Below are positions 34,451-46,757 of a stretch of 64,000 bases of DNA, one piece after another (positions within the stretch are counted from its first letter, which is position 1; each line of letters begins with the position of its first letter). The stretch covers positions 1-64,000 of the forward strand of contig VIIQ02000785.1 of assembly GCA_007449985.2 (NCBI GenBank), in the 5' to 3' direction. The position numbers and the translations under genes were made by a program. The DNA comes from Desmodesmus armatus. Taxonomy: Eukaryota > Chlorophyta > Chlorophyceae > Sphaeropleales > Scenedesmaceae. The notes below the pieces were generated by a model. That model was given only the letters and a program-made list of their open reading frames with translations. It ran no database searches and had not been told where the DNA came from.

Positions 34451-36167
34451 ATGAGTACCGATAGTCAGTCGGGTTCCTGGCTGCTGCAGCTACCAGACTC
34501 CTGTCTGCTGGCAGTGCTGCGCTGTTGTGCTGATGACCCTCGCAGCCTGTTCAGCGCTGCGCGGGTCCACAGCAGGCTGCACCAGGCTGCTGTGCTGACA
34601 GCCGTAGTGTTAGGGCTGCGGTGCAGCAACAGCAGCAGCAGGACAGCGTGCTGCTGTACCTGACCAATCACGGGCAGCACATCGACAGCTTGCACCTTGA
34701 TGGAGGCCCAGGTGATCATAACAGCATGCATCAGCTTCCCAACAGGAAGCTCCAGGGCCTGTCCAGTCTCAGCTTCAGCGGGCTGCGCCTACAGCTACAG
34801 CATTGGGTTGGGTTCCAGGGTGTAGTGGGGGCTGGGCCAGCTATCAAGCAGCTGCAATTCGAACGATGTGTGCTGCTTGATCGAGTGGAGGCGCTGGTGT
34901 CAGCATTACTGATGCTGCCAAAGCTACATCACCTGAGCATTGTCTCCACTTACTCAGACTCGCATCATATCATGTTCCCAGGCAGTGTGTTGCAGTCATT
35001 GCAGCAGCTAACATACCTTGAGCTAGCGAGTGGGAGCTTGCAAGACAGGACGGGTCTGCGGCACCTGACAGACCTGCAAGACTTGCGGCTGAGTGATGGG
35101 AATGCAGACATGCTGCAGGCCAGCATCCTGTCAGGCTTGCTGCGGCTGACTTGCCTGAAGGTGTGCAACCCACACAATATCGGCACCTTCGAAGCTGCTG
35201 TCTTGGCGGACAAGACGCAGTTGCAGCACGTCGAGTTGGTGCACTGCAGCATGAATGGTGACTCAGGGCCTGCACAGCTGCTGTCCCACCTGCAGCCTCT
35301 GCAGCAGCTGACACACCTAAACCTGAGGTGGACCTTGCGTGATGGCACAGCCCCAACAGCAGCCTACTCAGCGTTGACAGCCAGCACCAAGCTGCGGCAC
35401 CTTGACCTCAGGTATTGCACCCTTCCGCCAGGCTCTTGGCAGCATCTCTTCCCTGCTGGCAGGCAGCTGCCGCACCTGCAGGTGTTGTGTGTGCATGGTG
35501 CAGGCCACCTTTTGGGTACAGAAGCTCCTGTAGGCAGCCGCCTTGTCAGCTGCTGCCCTGGGCTGCAGTCAATTACGATGGAGGTTATGCGGTGCAGTGC
35601 TGAGCTGTTAGCCCCACTGACAGGGCTCACCAGCTTGAGCAAGCTGCACGTTTGGCTTGCTGGCACCTCACCAGAAGGTTTGGAGCTGGTGTGTCAGCTA
35701 ACAGGGCTCAGGTGGCTGAGCTTGTGTTACGCAAGTGATGCAGAGGGGCTGCTGCTTCAGTTGACGCAGCTGAAGCAACTGACACACCTTGAGTATGGAC
35801 ACCGGAATGGCGACGAGTTCAACGAGGCTTGTTTCCAGGTTAGCTGTAAGACTGTTGGCTACATTCTTGTTGTCAGCGACATGCTGTGATGCATGACTGC
35901 CCATCTTGGGCCTGCAAGGGTTGTTGACACTATGGCTGCTACGATAACATTGGTTGACGATGTGTAGTTATTCACTGCGATCATGTTGTTGTGCGGTGCT
36001 CCCTGTACGCAGCCACATATGTCACACTCATGCATGTCCTGTCCTCCCTTGCTGTGAAGGCAACCTCCCCTGGTGATGCGCCCGTGTGGCGTCAAGTGTT
36101 GCGACATCACCTCAACCACAGTGACCCTGATGTGGCACAGCAGGCGGCCGCGGCCCTTGCGCAATGA
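34451..36167 (+). pseudogene. LRR gene copy 4, one frameshift after the F-box region
   Basis: ATG 34451 follows a tgatgcag acceptor-like end, as in the paralogues. The F-box-like part (WLLQLPDSCLLAVLRCCADDPRSLFSAARVHSRLHQAA) runs to about residue 50. Near 34601-34606 one base is missing compared with the paralogues and the frame shifts; LRRs continue uninterrupted in the next frame from 34621 to the donor after 35838. The exon is 1,388 nt, one short of a codon multiple. The last exon 36060-36167 (PGDAPVWRQVLRHHLNHSDPDVAQQAAAALAQ, TGA) is intact and begins after an unusual aag acceptor. This may be a pseudogene or a one-base sequence error. Confidence 0.8.
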
Positions 36168-38060
36168 CACGGGGATCTGTGGGACAGTGCAGGGCTGTGC
36201 AGGTGAGCATCGGCTGCTGTTCCCAGTGGTGATGGGTCTGTGCAGCGTCACTGTTGTTGCTGCTGCACATATGTGCTTGTGCGTCAGGGTGGTACCAAGT
36301 CGAGTGTGTGTTATGCTGGTTGTATGGCTTGCTGCTGACTCATTGTTATTGATGATGAGAATTGGGCAATGCTTATTGCTGTGTACCACAAGCATGGCCA
36401 AACCTGACCGTCACCAATGCAGTGTGGGAAGTGCAAACATCTTTAACAACTGATGGTTGGCAACACAGCCCCAGATGGTGCTGAGTAACAGCACGGCAAC
36501 AACCAATGCGCTAGAATACCAAGCTGCAAGTGCATGTACCACACATTTGTCACAATGACTGCATGTGCCTGTTGATGTCCCACTGCCCTCTGCATTGTGC
36601 AGGCACGGACAGCACATCGATGGAGGATCGCAGGCAGCCCCACATCAGCAACTCACCAGAGCAGCAAGCGCAGCGGTGGTAGTTGCCTCAGCGGCAGCCG
36701 GCAGCTCAACTGCAGGTGTGGACAACCCAGGCGGGAAGCTGCTGGAGGTGTGGGGCAGCCACAATCATCAGGTAGGTTGGGGTAGTGGTGGCCGGCACCC
36801 AGTTTGTGAGGTGTGAGTATTGTCTGGGCACCTTGAACTGCAAGGTGCCACGATGTTGGGCAACTTGGCGGGCCTCTTTACTTCCCAGAAATTGTATGTT
36901 GCCGTACACTGAAGCTAATTCAACAGTTCAGAGAGCACATTATGACCGATGGCAGTTGCTTTGCAGTGTCAGCACTGAGATGCCCATATCACCTAGTCAC
37001 TCAACTGCTGCTCAACTTCCTAATGTGTCTTTGTGAGCGGTGGCGGGGAAAACGGGAGGGCAATAGATACCACCGTGGAGCAATCCCCAACATCCATATT
37101 GCTCATGTGTGCTGTTTGGATGCTGTTGCAGACATGTGCTACATCTACATGAGGTCTTGCCCGGTCAGTCAGCAGCTGGGGTGGTACACAGCTGGTCACA
37201 AGACAGCTGGGGTGCTCAGCGTCACAACATTTACAGGTTTTCCCTGGGCTGTACCTGGCTTTTGGGCCCAGTCTTACCCAGCAGTAGTTGCATGGATGGT
37301 ACGAGGGTGATACTAGCGCAGCAGCAGTGTTGCGTCGGGAACAATGCACACGACAGCATTTATTTGTTGAGCAGGGTGGCAGCTATAGGGATTGTTGTTG
37401 CTTCCTGTTGTACATATGCCAAGTTGGTGCTGGTTGTGAAGGGGGGGGGGGGATGTGGTTTGCATAGGTGACTGCGTGGGAGGCTGTAACAACCTTATCA
37501 CATTCATTTGATCGTCACGAGCTTGCTATGTATACACATGCCTCATCCCATGCTTGTCGACAAAGACGTCCCTGGGGCAGCCAACCTGCAGGCTGTGAAT
37601 GTGGCATCTTCCAATGGGCATCCAAGCCCGACAAGCCTGGCCAATATGGTTTGCCTGCAGTTTGTGAACCCCCACATTGCCGAGACAGCAGCACATCCGC
37701 TGCTACAGCCTGGCGGGAGCCCTAGACCCCAACAAACTAGATGCCTGCCCGATTCAAATTACTAGATCGTGCGTTTTGTCTGCATATAAGACCCCCACAT
37801 TGCCTCTGTCTCCCCCTTCGCATCGCTTGCCGATCGATACGCACCTGTCCCTGTCGACCGCTCACGTCCTTTGCAACCTAGTTTATCAACATTTGCCAGT
37901 GTGTTTATAGGTTACTGTTGAGCGTTCCGCCATAAAAGGTACGTGAACGCCCAACAGGCGCATGGTTGCTGTCTTGAGCAAAAGCACACTGTTGTGCTGG
38001 CAACGTTGCCTCGGATGCACGATGCACGCCTCAAAACAATCAGATTTGTGCTACTGCAGA
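36168..38060. other. Intergenic with unassigned exon-like pieces
   Basis: Two pieces look more protein-like than background but match nothing I know. 36601-36775 is flanked by tgtgcag and gtaggt (alanine/serine-rich, ending LLEVWGSHNHQ). 37508-37765 is an open frame with LANMVCLQFVNPHIAETAAH. They may be exons of an unknown gene or decayed remnants. A G run sits at 37440-37452. Confidence 0.35.
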
Positions 38061-41000
38061 ATGGACGGGGCGCTTCAGTGGGAGTCAAGGCTGCTGCAGC
38101 TTCCAGACCCCTGTCTGCTGGCAGTGCTGCGCTGATGTGCTGACGACCCTCGCAGCCTGTTCAGCGCGGCCCGTGCCCACAGCAGGCTGCACCAGGCAGC
38201 ATCGCTTGCAGCCAGCAGCATTAGAGCTGTAGTGCATCAGCAACAGCAGGCCGGCAGCTTGACGCATTACTTGATCAACCATAAGCAGCACACAGAAAGC
38301 CTTGACCTTCACAGTGCCACAGACCCGCATGTGGAAATCACAGTGAGCCTGAGGCAGCTGCCCCACGACATGCTGCAGGGGCTGACTAGCTTGCGCTTCA
38401 GCAGAGTGCGCCTGCAGGTGCATCCAGGGACCGGGTTTGGCAATGGGCCTCTCAAGCAGCTGCAGCTCCACCACTGTGTGCTGCTTGATGGGGTGAACGG
38501 GCTGATCTGGTCCATGTTGCAGCTGCCAGAGCTGCAACATCTCAGCTACGTCTTGAACGAGTCAGCTGGCAGCTTTGTAGGCTTCCCAAGCCCCGTCCTA
38601 ACAAAGCTGCAGCAGCTGACGTACCTTGAGCTGACAGGCGGCTCCCTTCAGCCCGTCAACGGCCTGCAGTACCTGCAGGGGTTGACGCGCCTGCAGGATG
38701 TGCGGCTTATCCGCGTTGTCACAGATCCTATACAGACCAGCACTCTGTCCAGCTTGCAGCACCTCACACGGTTCGAGCTGCAAGGGAACTGCAGCATCAG
38801 CATTGAGCCAGGTGTGTTGGCAGGCAAGACCCGGCTGCAGCACCTTGAAGTGGACAGCTGCAGCCTCATGCCAGCGGCTGGCGGCGCATCAGGGGTTGCA
38901 GAGCTCCTGTCTAACCTGCAGCCCCTGCAGCAGCTGACTTACCTGAGCTTGAACAGCAGCTTGCTTGATCAGAGCCCGCTTTTCAGCTCCCCAGCGTCAG
39001 GTGTCTTCATCATCAACTTCAGCAGCAGCACAGCCACTCAGCCCCCCAGCCCTCCAGCAGCAGCCTACGCAGCACTGACAGCCAATAGCAAGCTGCATCA
39101 CCTTGACATCTGCCGATGCACACTGCCAGCAGGTGTGTGGCAGCACATGTTCCCTGCTGGCAGGCAATTGCCAAACCTGCGGGTGCTTGAGTTGGACTGG
39201 GTCAAGCACCCCCCAGGCCCTGCAGCAGCCCCTGAAGGCAGCCGCCTTGTCAGCTGCTGCCCTGGGCTGCAGTCGCTGCAGATGTTTGGGTTGTGGTACT
39301 CCACAGAGTTGCTGGCCCCACTGACAGGGCTGAGCAGCTTGCATGAACTGGGCTTGAGGCCAGCTGGCCAGCGGCTAGAGGGGTTGGAGGTGGTGTGCCA
39401 GCTGACAGGGCTTAGGCGGCTGCACTTGCAGGACACTAGTGACAATGATGGGCTGCTGCCGCAGCTGACTCAGCTGAAGCAGCTGGAGCGCTTGGACTAT
39501 GTAGGACGCCGCTATCGCATCAACTGCAGGGTGGTGAGTGCCCAGCACCATGGAGTTCACACACTGATCTCAACGGGGATGATGTGAAGGCTTCCATGAC
39601 TCAGTCAAGTTGCTGAAATCTTGCACCCATGTATGAAGCTATAAAGACTGCACTGCGCCCTGCACAGAAAACTGTCAACACATGCATACTGTCAACGGTT
39701 GGTCTCTGACGCAGAAGTCCTACAAACGTAACTTGTTGGCCAGCAAACGACTGGTGAATACATGCCACACAGCCAACAGGCGCTGTGGAGCACGGGCAAG
39801 GCAGACCGGTTTTGACCCCAGCCACGGGGTCTCATCAGTGCCCTTGAAAGACACACGACACACACATGCAATGAGTGCATTGCAAGGGGTACTACTGACC
39901 ACATATTGCATCGATTCCTTTAGGAATAGATGCCAATACAGCGCACGGGTCTCACACCCACACACATGACTGCTAAAACTGGTCTAAAGTAAGGTTCAAA
40001 AAGTGCCACAGCAGGCCCTGGCTAGTCGTTCAGGAATGTTATGGTTATAAGAAGTAATAGTTGCCTTCGTATGCTGGGTATGGATGCTGCGGTAGCAAAC
40101 GCCAACATTGCTGCAGCTGCTGGTTACAGGGACGTCAAAAGGAAAAATGTCACGATGTACGCACGTATTTGTCGGTGACGGCTGGGGCACGCCTGTGTGC
40201 CGCAATAGTCTGGTTGAATAGCGTCACTAATTTCATGGACACAATTTCCTTGCACGTGCAAAGTGCACCGTACACAACAGGGCAGCGAAAACGTGATTGC
40301 AGATAAGAATGAAAAAACGTTTCATGGGATCGTTGGGCAGAGACTGCGAGACAAGTGCGGGGTTGAGTATTTGGTGACTAACAGTCCGTCAGGTGTGGAT
40401 GCGCGTGCCGAGGACATAAGGACTTGAGCTGAATTATGCCCGTCAGCGACGCAGGCACAGGATAGTAATGCGGGCGCAGCAGCTTTGTGCACTCGCTGCT
40501 GCTGCTGTTGTTGCTGCTGCTGCTGCTGCTTGCAGTTGAGCCCAGAGTGTGAGCGACCAGTTCAGTGCCATAATGGTGCTCGATCGTGTCACATGTAGTT
40601 GTAATCTTGAAAGCGCTACGTTTCAGGTCCTTGGAGGGCCGTGAATTGCCATCAGCAGCAGCAAGTCCAGCAGCAGCACCCCAGCAGCAGCAACTGTTTA
40701 ACACCTTGGCAGCAGCAGCCCTGCAATCAGAAAGCCTCACCCTGATAACTACTAGTAGCCGCCTTTGACAGCCCAGTCACAGTCCAGGGTACACCCTCTG
40801 CATCAAAAACAGTAGGACGGAATCGATGCAGTACTGACGCCACCCGGGCGTTAGACGTTCTATAGGGCAAAGCACAGCCCATGACTAAGCCTGACAAATC
40901 GGCATAAGTCAACTGCATGCAGCCAGAAGCTGCCGGAAACACCACATGCATCTCTGCATGCAGCCCAGCAGCAAACTGTAAACACTGCAGATATACACCA

Positions 41001-41240
41001 TGCAGTAGCTCCAACAATGAATTACTGGGTCAGCAGCATACACACACATATGATACATCCCCTTGTTGATCGATCGACAAGTCTCTGACGCAGAAGTCCC
41101 CCAGTCTACATGTCATGTCCCATCATGCTGCACAGGAGGAGTTTGGCATTGAGCCTTTGTGGCGATGAGTGCTCCGGTGTCTGCTCAACCACAGGGACCC
41201 GGCCGAAGCCCAGCAGGCTGCCGCAGCCCTTGCTGAATGA
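38061..41240 (+). pseudogene. LRR gene copy 5, two nonsense codons
   Basis: Long exon 38061-39533 (491 codons) starting MDGALQWESRLLQLPD. An in-frame TGA at 38133-38135 replaces the cysteine codon TGC that the other copies have in the F-box-like segment. The rest of the exon is open. It carries a private insert near residue 310 (FSSPASGVF, serine-rich). The last exon is 41136-41240, and there a second TGA (41166-41168) follows LWR, although the downstream AAAALAE ending is preserved. The intron between them is 1.6 kb, against 170-330 bp in the other copies. Two independent stops make this the clearest pseudogene of the cluster. Confidence 0.85.
39534..41135. other. Enlarged intron of LRR copy 5
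   Basis: Contains a CTG/TTG microsatellite at 40496-40530. A minus-strand open frame at 40727-41017 has about 96 residues with no recognised domain. No insertion element with defined ends is visible. Confidence 0.4.
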
Positions 41241-43134
41241 CTGCATTCCATGCACAAAGGTGGGTTGCTCTCCCCTGTGTTGGGTGATGGATGAGGCTTT
41301 ATGTGCACCAAGGGGTTTCTGTCCGTGGGGTTCAGGTAGATGCTGCTCCCACAGGCCGTGACTGCTGCTCAGCTAGGCTGGCAGCAGAATCTGTTGTTGT
41401 TCAGGTTGGAAAAAGAAAGAAAGAAAGAAAGAATCCGATACACCTCCTCTGTATCGTAACGCCATAGGATTCCTCCCATTGGCCTCGCATCCTGTAAGGA
41501 CGGCTCATCTCATGCATGCTCGAGGGCTAAGGCAATGGCACTCCTGGCCCCACTCACAGGTTGGAAGTCATGCAGGTAAACTTTTGGCTGTTGTTTTGTA
41601 CATCGCGACCCCTGGGTCATACATGGCCATCTACGCATGCAACAGGTCGATGGAGCTTTGATGAGACGCCTAGCAGGGGTGTACAAATGGCTGTGCTTGG
41701 TGCTGCCTCAGTATGTTTGTTTGGCTTGAGTACTCACTGCTCATTTCCATGCCTGCTGCTGCCTTGTTCTGCTGTGCGCACATCACTTGTGCAGATGCAT
41801 GCACCAACATGGTACCCCTGAGCGGCCTTGCTGGTGCAGCACCAGCCCAGAATTCTGTTCTGGGGACATGCTGCAGCATAATTCCCCCGACAGCGGGAGC
41901 GCTACTAGCAGCATATGATTCTTGGAAGCATAGCAAGCAGTTGTTGTGTCTCATATGTGAGTATGCATGCAGCGCTTGGAGGTGTTGACTGTCGCATAGT
42001 ACAATTGGTAGCAAAGCAGCTTTCACAGCCACTGATACTACATCATGCGTGGCTGGCTGGGTCTGGCGGAGGAGTCAAGTTCTAAGCAGTTGTTGTGAGT
42101 CACACCATGGCAGGCTCAAGTGCCTTGAGGATCTTTATAAGCCAGCTGAGGGTGTGACATAGTTGGAAACATCATGACCAGCCGTTGAGTATGCATGGTG
42201 GCGCTGCGGCCGCCGGGCCCAGTGGCATTGTGGTGATTGTGGTGCCACTTGGCTGCTGGGCTAGGATCTCAGTTCCTACAGACGCGTTGTGCCAAGAACG
42301 TGGCAGTGCGACTCTTGCTGAACTGTGGTTGTTGAAGAGGCCGCATGTCAGTCAGTCACTGCGCACTAGTGCTGACTGTAAGCTATTGCCAACTCACCTA
42401 AGCCACCTGCAAGGTGAGCTGTATTGTTGGAGCCATGCAAGTATACTTGCGTACGTAATTGTCAGCATGACAACCACTCGAGCCTTGCTGCTGCCTTTGG
42501 TGCCTAGTTTGGCACATGCCAGCCACAGCAATACAGACCAGCCGCAGACATGCACGAGCATATGCTGCCGCATGCTGTCTCCCTCAAGACATCTCTATTG
42601 GCTGTGCAAATCTGTCCGACGCTGGGCAGGCATGCCCAACAAGATCTGCTTGGCGGATTTGAGGAGCGACGCAACAATGATCCCTTTTGCACAAATTTGA
42701 ATTTGTCTCGTCGATTGCAGCACAGCAAAGGGCCGCTGCAGCGGCACCCTGCTGCGCGTCTTGGGAAGCCCTATACCCTAATAACTGGTCGTGCGTCATT
42801 CAAGTCCAAACAACGTTGGTTGTAAATAATAAATTCATCGACGGTCCTTGTGTGGTCATTGCTGAGCCGAATAACTTTCTAACTTTCTGCCAGCTGGCAA
42901 AGTCTGCAGACTTCCCTGCTGATCACTCTCGCCGTGGCGGCGCTACAAACAGTCTTTGGCAGTGATATTGAAAGCCATACTTGGGTTTCGAGCCACAACA
43001 GGTACATTCGTGCACACCAGCTCCCTGGTTGCAGCTGCTTGCACGGAACAAATTGGCGACAGTACACTTTGCGGGATTAACTTTGCCTCGGATGCCACAA
43101 GATGCCTGAATATTGCTGTTTATGCTTCTTCAGG
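41241..43134. other. Intergenic, between LRR copies 5 and 6
   Basis: About 1.9 kb without a recognisable gene. An AAAG microsatellite lies at about 41410-41432. Just upstream of copy 6, a TTGCCTCGGATGC motif (43083-43095) matches one upstream of copy 5 (38007-38019), probably a conserved 5' UTR element. Confidence 0.6.
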
Positions 43135-45044
43135 ATGGACGGAGCGCCTCAGTCGGAGTCGAGGTTGCTGCAGCTTGACGAGCCCCTCATAATTGCAGTG
43201 CTGAGCTGCTGTGCTGATGATCCTCGCAGCCTTTTCAGCGCTGCTCGAGCGCACAGCACGCTGCACAAGGCAGCCGTGCAGGCAGTCAGCAGCATCAGGG
43301 CTGTGGTGCATCAGCAGCAGCAGGTGGACAGCGTGCTGCTGTATCTGGGCAACCATGGCCAGCATATTGGCAGCTTCGACCTTGAAAGGTTTGATGGTGC
43401 GCGCAGTGTCCTCAAGCTATGCCACCTGCCCCACCAGCAGCTGCAGGGGCTGTCTAGCCTGCGTGTACGTGGGATGAGTGTGCAGCTACAGCCAGGGTCT
43501 GGGTCTCAGGGCTTGTTGGGTGCTGGAGTGCCTCTCAAGCAGCTGCAGCTCCACGACTGCAAGCTTCTGAACAAAGGCAAGGGGCTGGCGGCAGCAATGG
43601 CACTGTTGCCTGACCTACAACACTTCAGCTTGGGGGTGGCCCACCCTGCCACCACCAGGGCTGTACAGTGGCACCTCCCTACTGAGTGCCTGCAGCACCT
43701 GAAGCAGATGAAGCAGCTGACATACCTTGAGCTGACAGCAGCTTGGCCAGAGGACCCAGAGGACATGCAGCACCTGCAGAAGCTGACGCGCTTGCAGGAG
43801 CTGCGCCTGACTGCTCACAAGTGCGCAAGTTCATCAGTCATCAAGGCCAGCATGCTTTCAGGCTTGCAGCAGTTGACTCGTCTAAAATTACGTGGCATCT
43901 GCGAGGGAATAATCTTTAATGAGGACGGATTTGAACCAGAGACGTTGGCAGACATGACACAGCTGCAGCACCTTGAGTTGGTGGAGTGCAGGATAACTGG
44001 CAGCACATCAGAGCTGTTGTCACACTTGCAGCCCCTGCAAGAGCTGACTCACCTGGACTTGTTGTGGAGCCTCCTAGACTGTCCGGCATTGCCTTCCGCT
44101 GCAGCTTGCGCCGCGCTGACATCCAGCAGCAAGCTGCAACACCTGAACATCAGCGGGTGCTACCTGCCAGAGGGTGTTTGGCAGCACATCTTCCCTGCAG
44201 GCAGGCAGCTACCACACATGCGGGAGCTTGATGTCAGCGAGGTGCAGTACCCTGACTTGGCAACATTATATGAATTCAGCGCACCAGCACCTGAAGGCGG
44301 CCTTCTTGTAAGCTGCTGCCCTGGGCTGCAGTCCTTTGACATGCAGCATCTGCAGTACAAGGCAGAGCTGCTGGCCCCACTGACAGGGCTGAGCAGCTTA
44401 CAGGAGCTGAAGCTGCGACCCGGCAACTCGCCAGAGGGTTTGGAGGTCGTGTGCCAGCTAACACAACTGCAGCGGCTGTACCTGTGGGACCTCAACAGGG
44501 GTGCCAAGGCAATGCTGCAGCTGCCAGAGCTGCAGCAGCTGACACAACTGACGAAATTGAGACAACTGGAGGCCGCGGGGCGCAACAAGACACCTGCCAC
44601 CTCTGTGAATCTGACCTGTGAGGTGCGCCCATCTTGACGAGCTCTTCTAGAGTGCTAGACCTTGGAGGTTGATTTGATTGGAAAAGCCTAGTCCAGCCTC
44701 CCCCATTGAGTCAAGGAACAGGGGCGTATGCTTGCGTCTCTTTGCGTTGAGTCAATCATGGTAGATGGCTGCGATGCGCCATGTAGCATAGCCATTACAC
44801 AGGTGGTCGAACAACAATCAGCAAGAACGAGGTTCAGTTCCCTGGGCAGTTGTAGTTGTAGGGCATCAGGTACTATGCAAGCAAAGCTTCCAAAGTTAGC
44901 TTGTTACCCAATCACCCACAACATGGACACAAGTCAAGCAGTTTCTCACTCGTGGTGTTGTGTTATGTACTGAAGGGTCCTGAAGACGAGCCTGTCTGGA
45001 AGCAGCTGCTCAGTGTGCACAAAAAGAAGAAGAAAGGGGCTTGA
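43135..45044 (+). CDS. F-box-like/LRR protein, copy 6 (intact)
   Basis: The only copy with no visible lesion. Long exon 43135-44622 (496 codons), intron 44623-44975 (gtgcgc ... gaag), last exon 44976-45044. The product is 518 residues. Residues 1-55 are F-box-like (LLQLDEPLIIAVLSCC, then SLFSAARAHSTLHKAA), and about fifteen LRRs follow with recurrent LTYLELT, LTRLQELRLT and LPHMRELDVS strands. The tail is PEDEPVWKQLLSV followed by HKKKKKGA, a basic end that replaces the AAAALAE ending of other copies. F-box/LRR proteins usually select substrates for SCF ubiquitin ligases; that is inference, and the motif is divergent enough that a binding role without ubiquitin ligase is possible. A cag directly before gATG suggests a 5' UTR intron. 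Confidence 0.85.
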
Positions 45045-45830
45045 CAAGCGCATGGTCATTGCTCCGCCAGTGCAGCTGCCGCGGCAGCGACGTTTTGCAT
45101 TGTTGGTGTGTCATTTGCAAAGTACAGGATTGCTTTTTAGTACTACCTATGCTTTGGTTCTGCCAGATCTGGTGTCTCTCCGTTGTGGTCATACAATTGT
45201 ACATTGCAATGTAGCTATAGCAGACAGGTTTTGCAGCTGCTGCTCTACACAGCTTGCATGATGCTGCATTTGCTGGCAAGTGCCATATTGTTGATGAGGT
45301 TGCTGTGACCGTCACATCTGGTTTGGTTGCTGTATTTGTGACGAAGTGAGTGTGTGCTGATGCTACCAGAAGGCAGTCGTCATCAGCTGGCACTGCCTGG
45401 CAAGGTCCTGTGGCACACTGTATTGCCAGGTGGACCCATGACCGTGCTGTTGGCAAGCTCACGATGGGTTCACTGTGTTCACAGTGGTGTTGATATGAGT
45501 CAGCGCTGGGTTCAGCTTGGGTCTGATCGGTTGCTGTGTTGAGTTCTGCAGCGTGCAGTGCAGGCGTGCAATTTAGGATTGTAACAAGTGTGTCAGTGTT
45601 GATATCTGTTGGCACCGGGTTGGTGCGTGTGCAGTGGAATTGACGCTGTTAGTGTGCTGCCTCAAGGTGGTCGGTTGCGGTTGTCTTGTTCAGTAGTACC
45701 CTGGCTGCTGAGTGCAACAGGATGTAACGTGAGTTGATGCTTGGATGCAGTTGAAGACTGCCCCTTGGGACATGCGCAATCGGCCCCTTGCCACAATGCT
45801 GCTGGTTTTCACAAGTGCTTCAGCCAGCTG
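45045..45830. other. Intergenic, no gene recognised
   Basis: 3' flank of LRR copy 6 and of the minus-strand GlnRS gene. Nothing assignable beyond short frames. Confidence 0.6.
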
Positions 45831-46690
45831 CTTCACTTCGGGCCTTGGGGAATGACTCCCTTGGGGATGGATACCAGCAAAGTAATTGTGCGGTTGAACA
45901 CCAGCGGCCCGAATTTGCGGTCGGGGATGACAACAAAGTAGCCAGCACTTAACCATCAAACATGACCACAGCCTGAGACAGCTTTTTCAAGCCCTCACAA
46001 CACACAGCAGTCAGGCAGCCATGCAGCAATCAGCCAGCCGAATGCTGGAGGGTGCTGGAGAGACTGGAGGCAAGCTGATCAGGTGAAAAATATCCTTTTA
46101 TTATTGATGAATGAATACGTTTTCCGCACTATACCCGCACTATACCCGCACTATCAACTATGAGAAAAATGCACAGAAAACGTTGATGATGGTATAAGTT
46201 TTCACTGTGCGCCCCCACGCACTTATACCCAACTTCGGAATGTCACATCCTTGGATGGTTGATGCACTGGCTGGATGCACTCCCTGTGTCTACACACACT
46301 GCTGATTGCTGTTCTTGCTGTTGCTGCTGCTGCTTCACTTGAGGCCCTTGGGGAAGGACTCCCGCAGTGTAACTGTGCAGCCGAACACCAGCGGCCCAGG
46401 TTTGCTGTCGGGGTCAACAGCACAGTACCCAGCACTCAAACATGACCACAGCCTGATGCAGCTTTTTGACGTCCTCACAACACACACTGCTAGTTGGTGC
46501 TGCTACTACTGCTGCTGCTCTGCTGCTGCTGCAGCAGCTGCTATGCAGCCATGGCAGCTGCTTCACTCTAGGCCTTTGGGAAGGACTCATGCAGTGTGAC
46601 TGTGCGGTTGAACGTCAGAGCGCCCGGTGTGCTGTCAGGGTAGAAAGCAAAGCACCCAGAACTCAAAAAGCAACATGACCACAGCCTAAT
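45831..46690 (-). repeat. Three relics of GlnRS last exon
   Basis: Copies of exon 15 (encoding the [12 protein letters not shown] end) lie at about 45831-45975, 46333-46460 and 46561-46690. Each is followed on the sense-upstream side by the same CTCACAA-CACACTGCTG tail and CTG microsatellite. Divergence grows with distance from the true exon at 46758. They carry part of the stop-containing end, without the conserved acceptor and first codons. Confidence 0.85.
46245..46299. repeat. 54-bp dispersed repeat, copy A
   Basis: ACATCCTTGGATGGTTGATG followed by about 34 more bases recurs at 59318-59372 with about three mismatches, in the same orientation, 13 kb away within the same gene. Confidence 0.8.
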
Positions 46691-46757
46691 GCACCTTTTG
46701 ATGCCCTCACAATACACACTGCTGGTTGCTGCTGCTGCTGCTGCTGCTGCAGCTGCT

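Noticed and set aside
46223..46599. Relics of exon 15 as alternative last exons of GlnRS
   Set aside because: They lack the conserved F-D-R-Y-Q start and acceptor and carry radical changes; the intact exon at 46758-46883 joins in phase.
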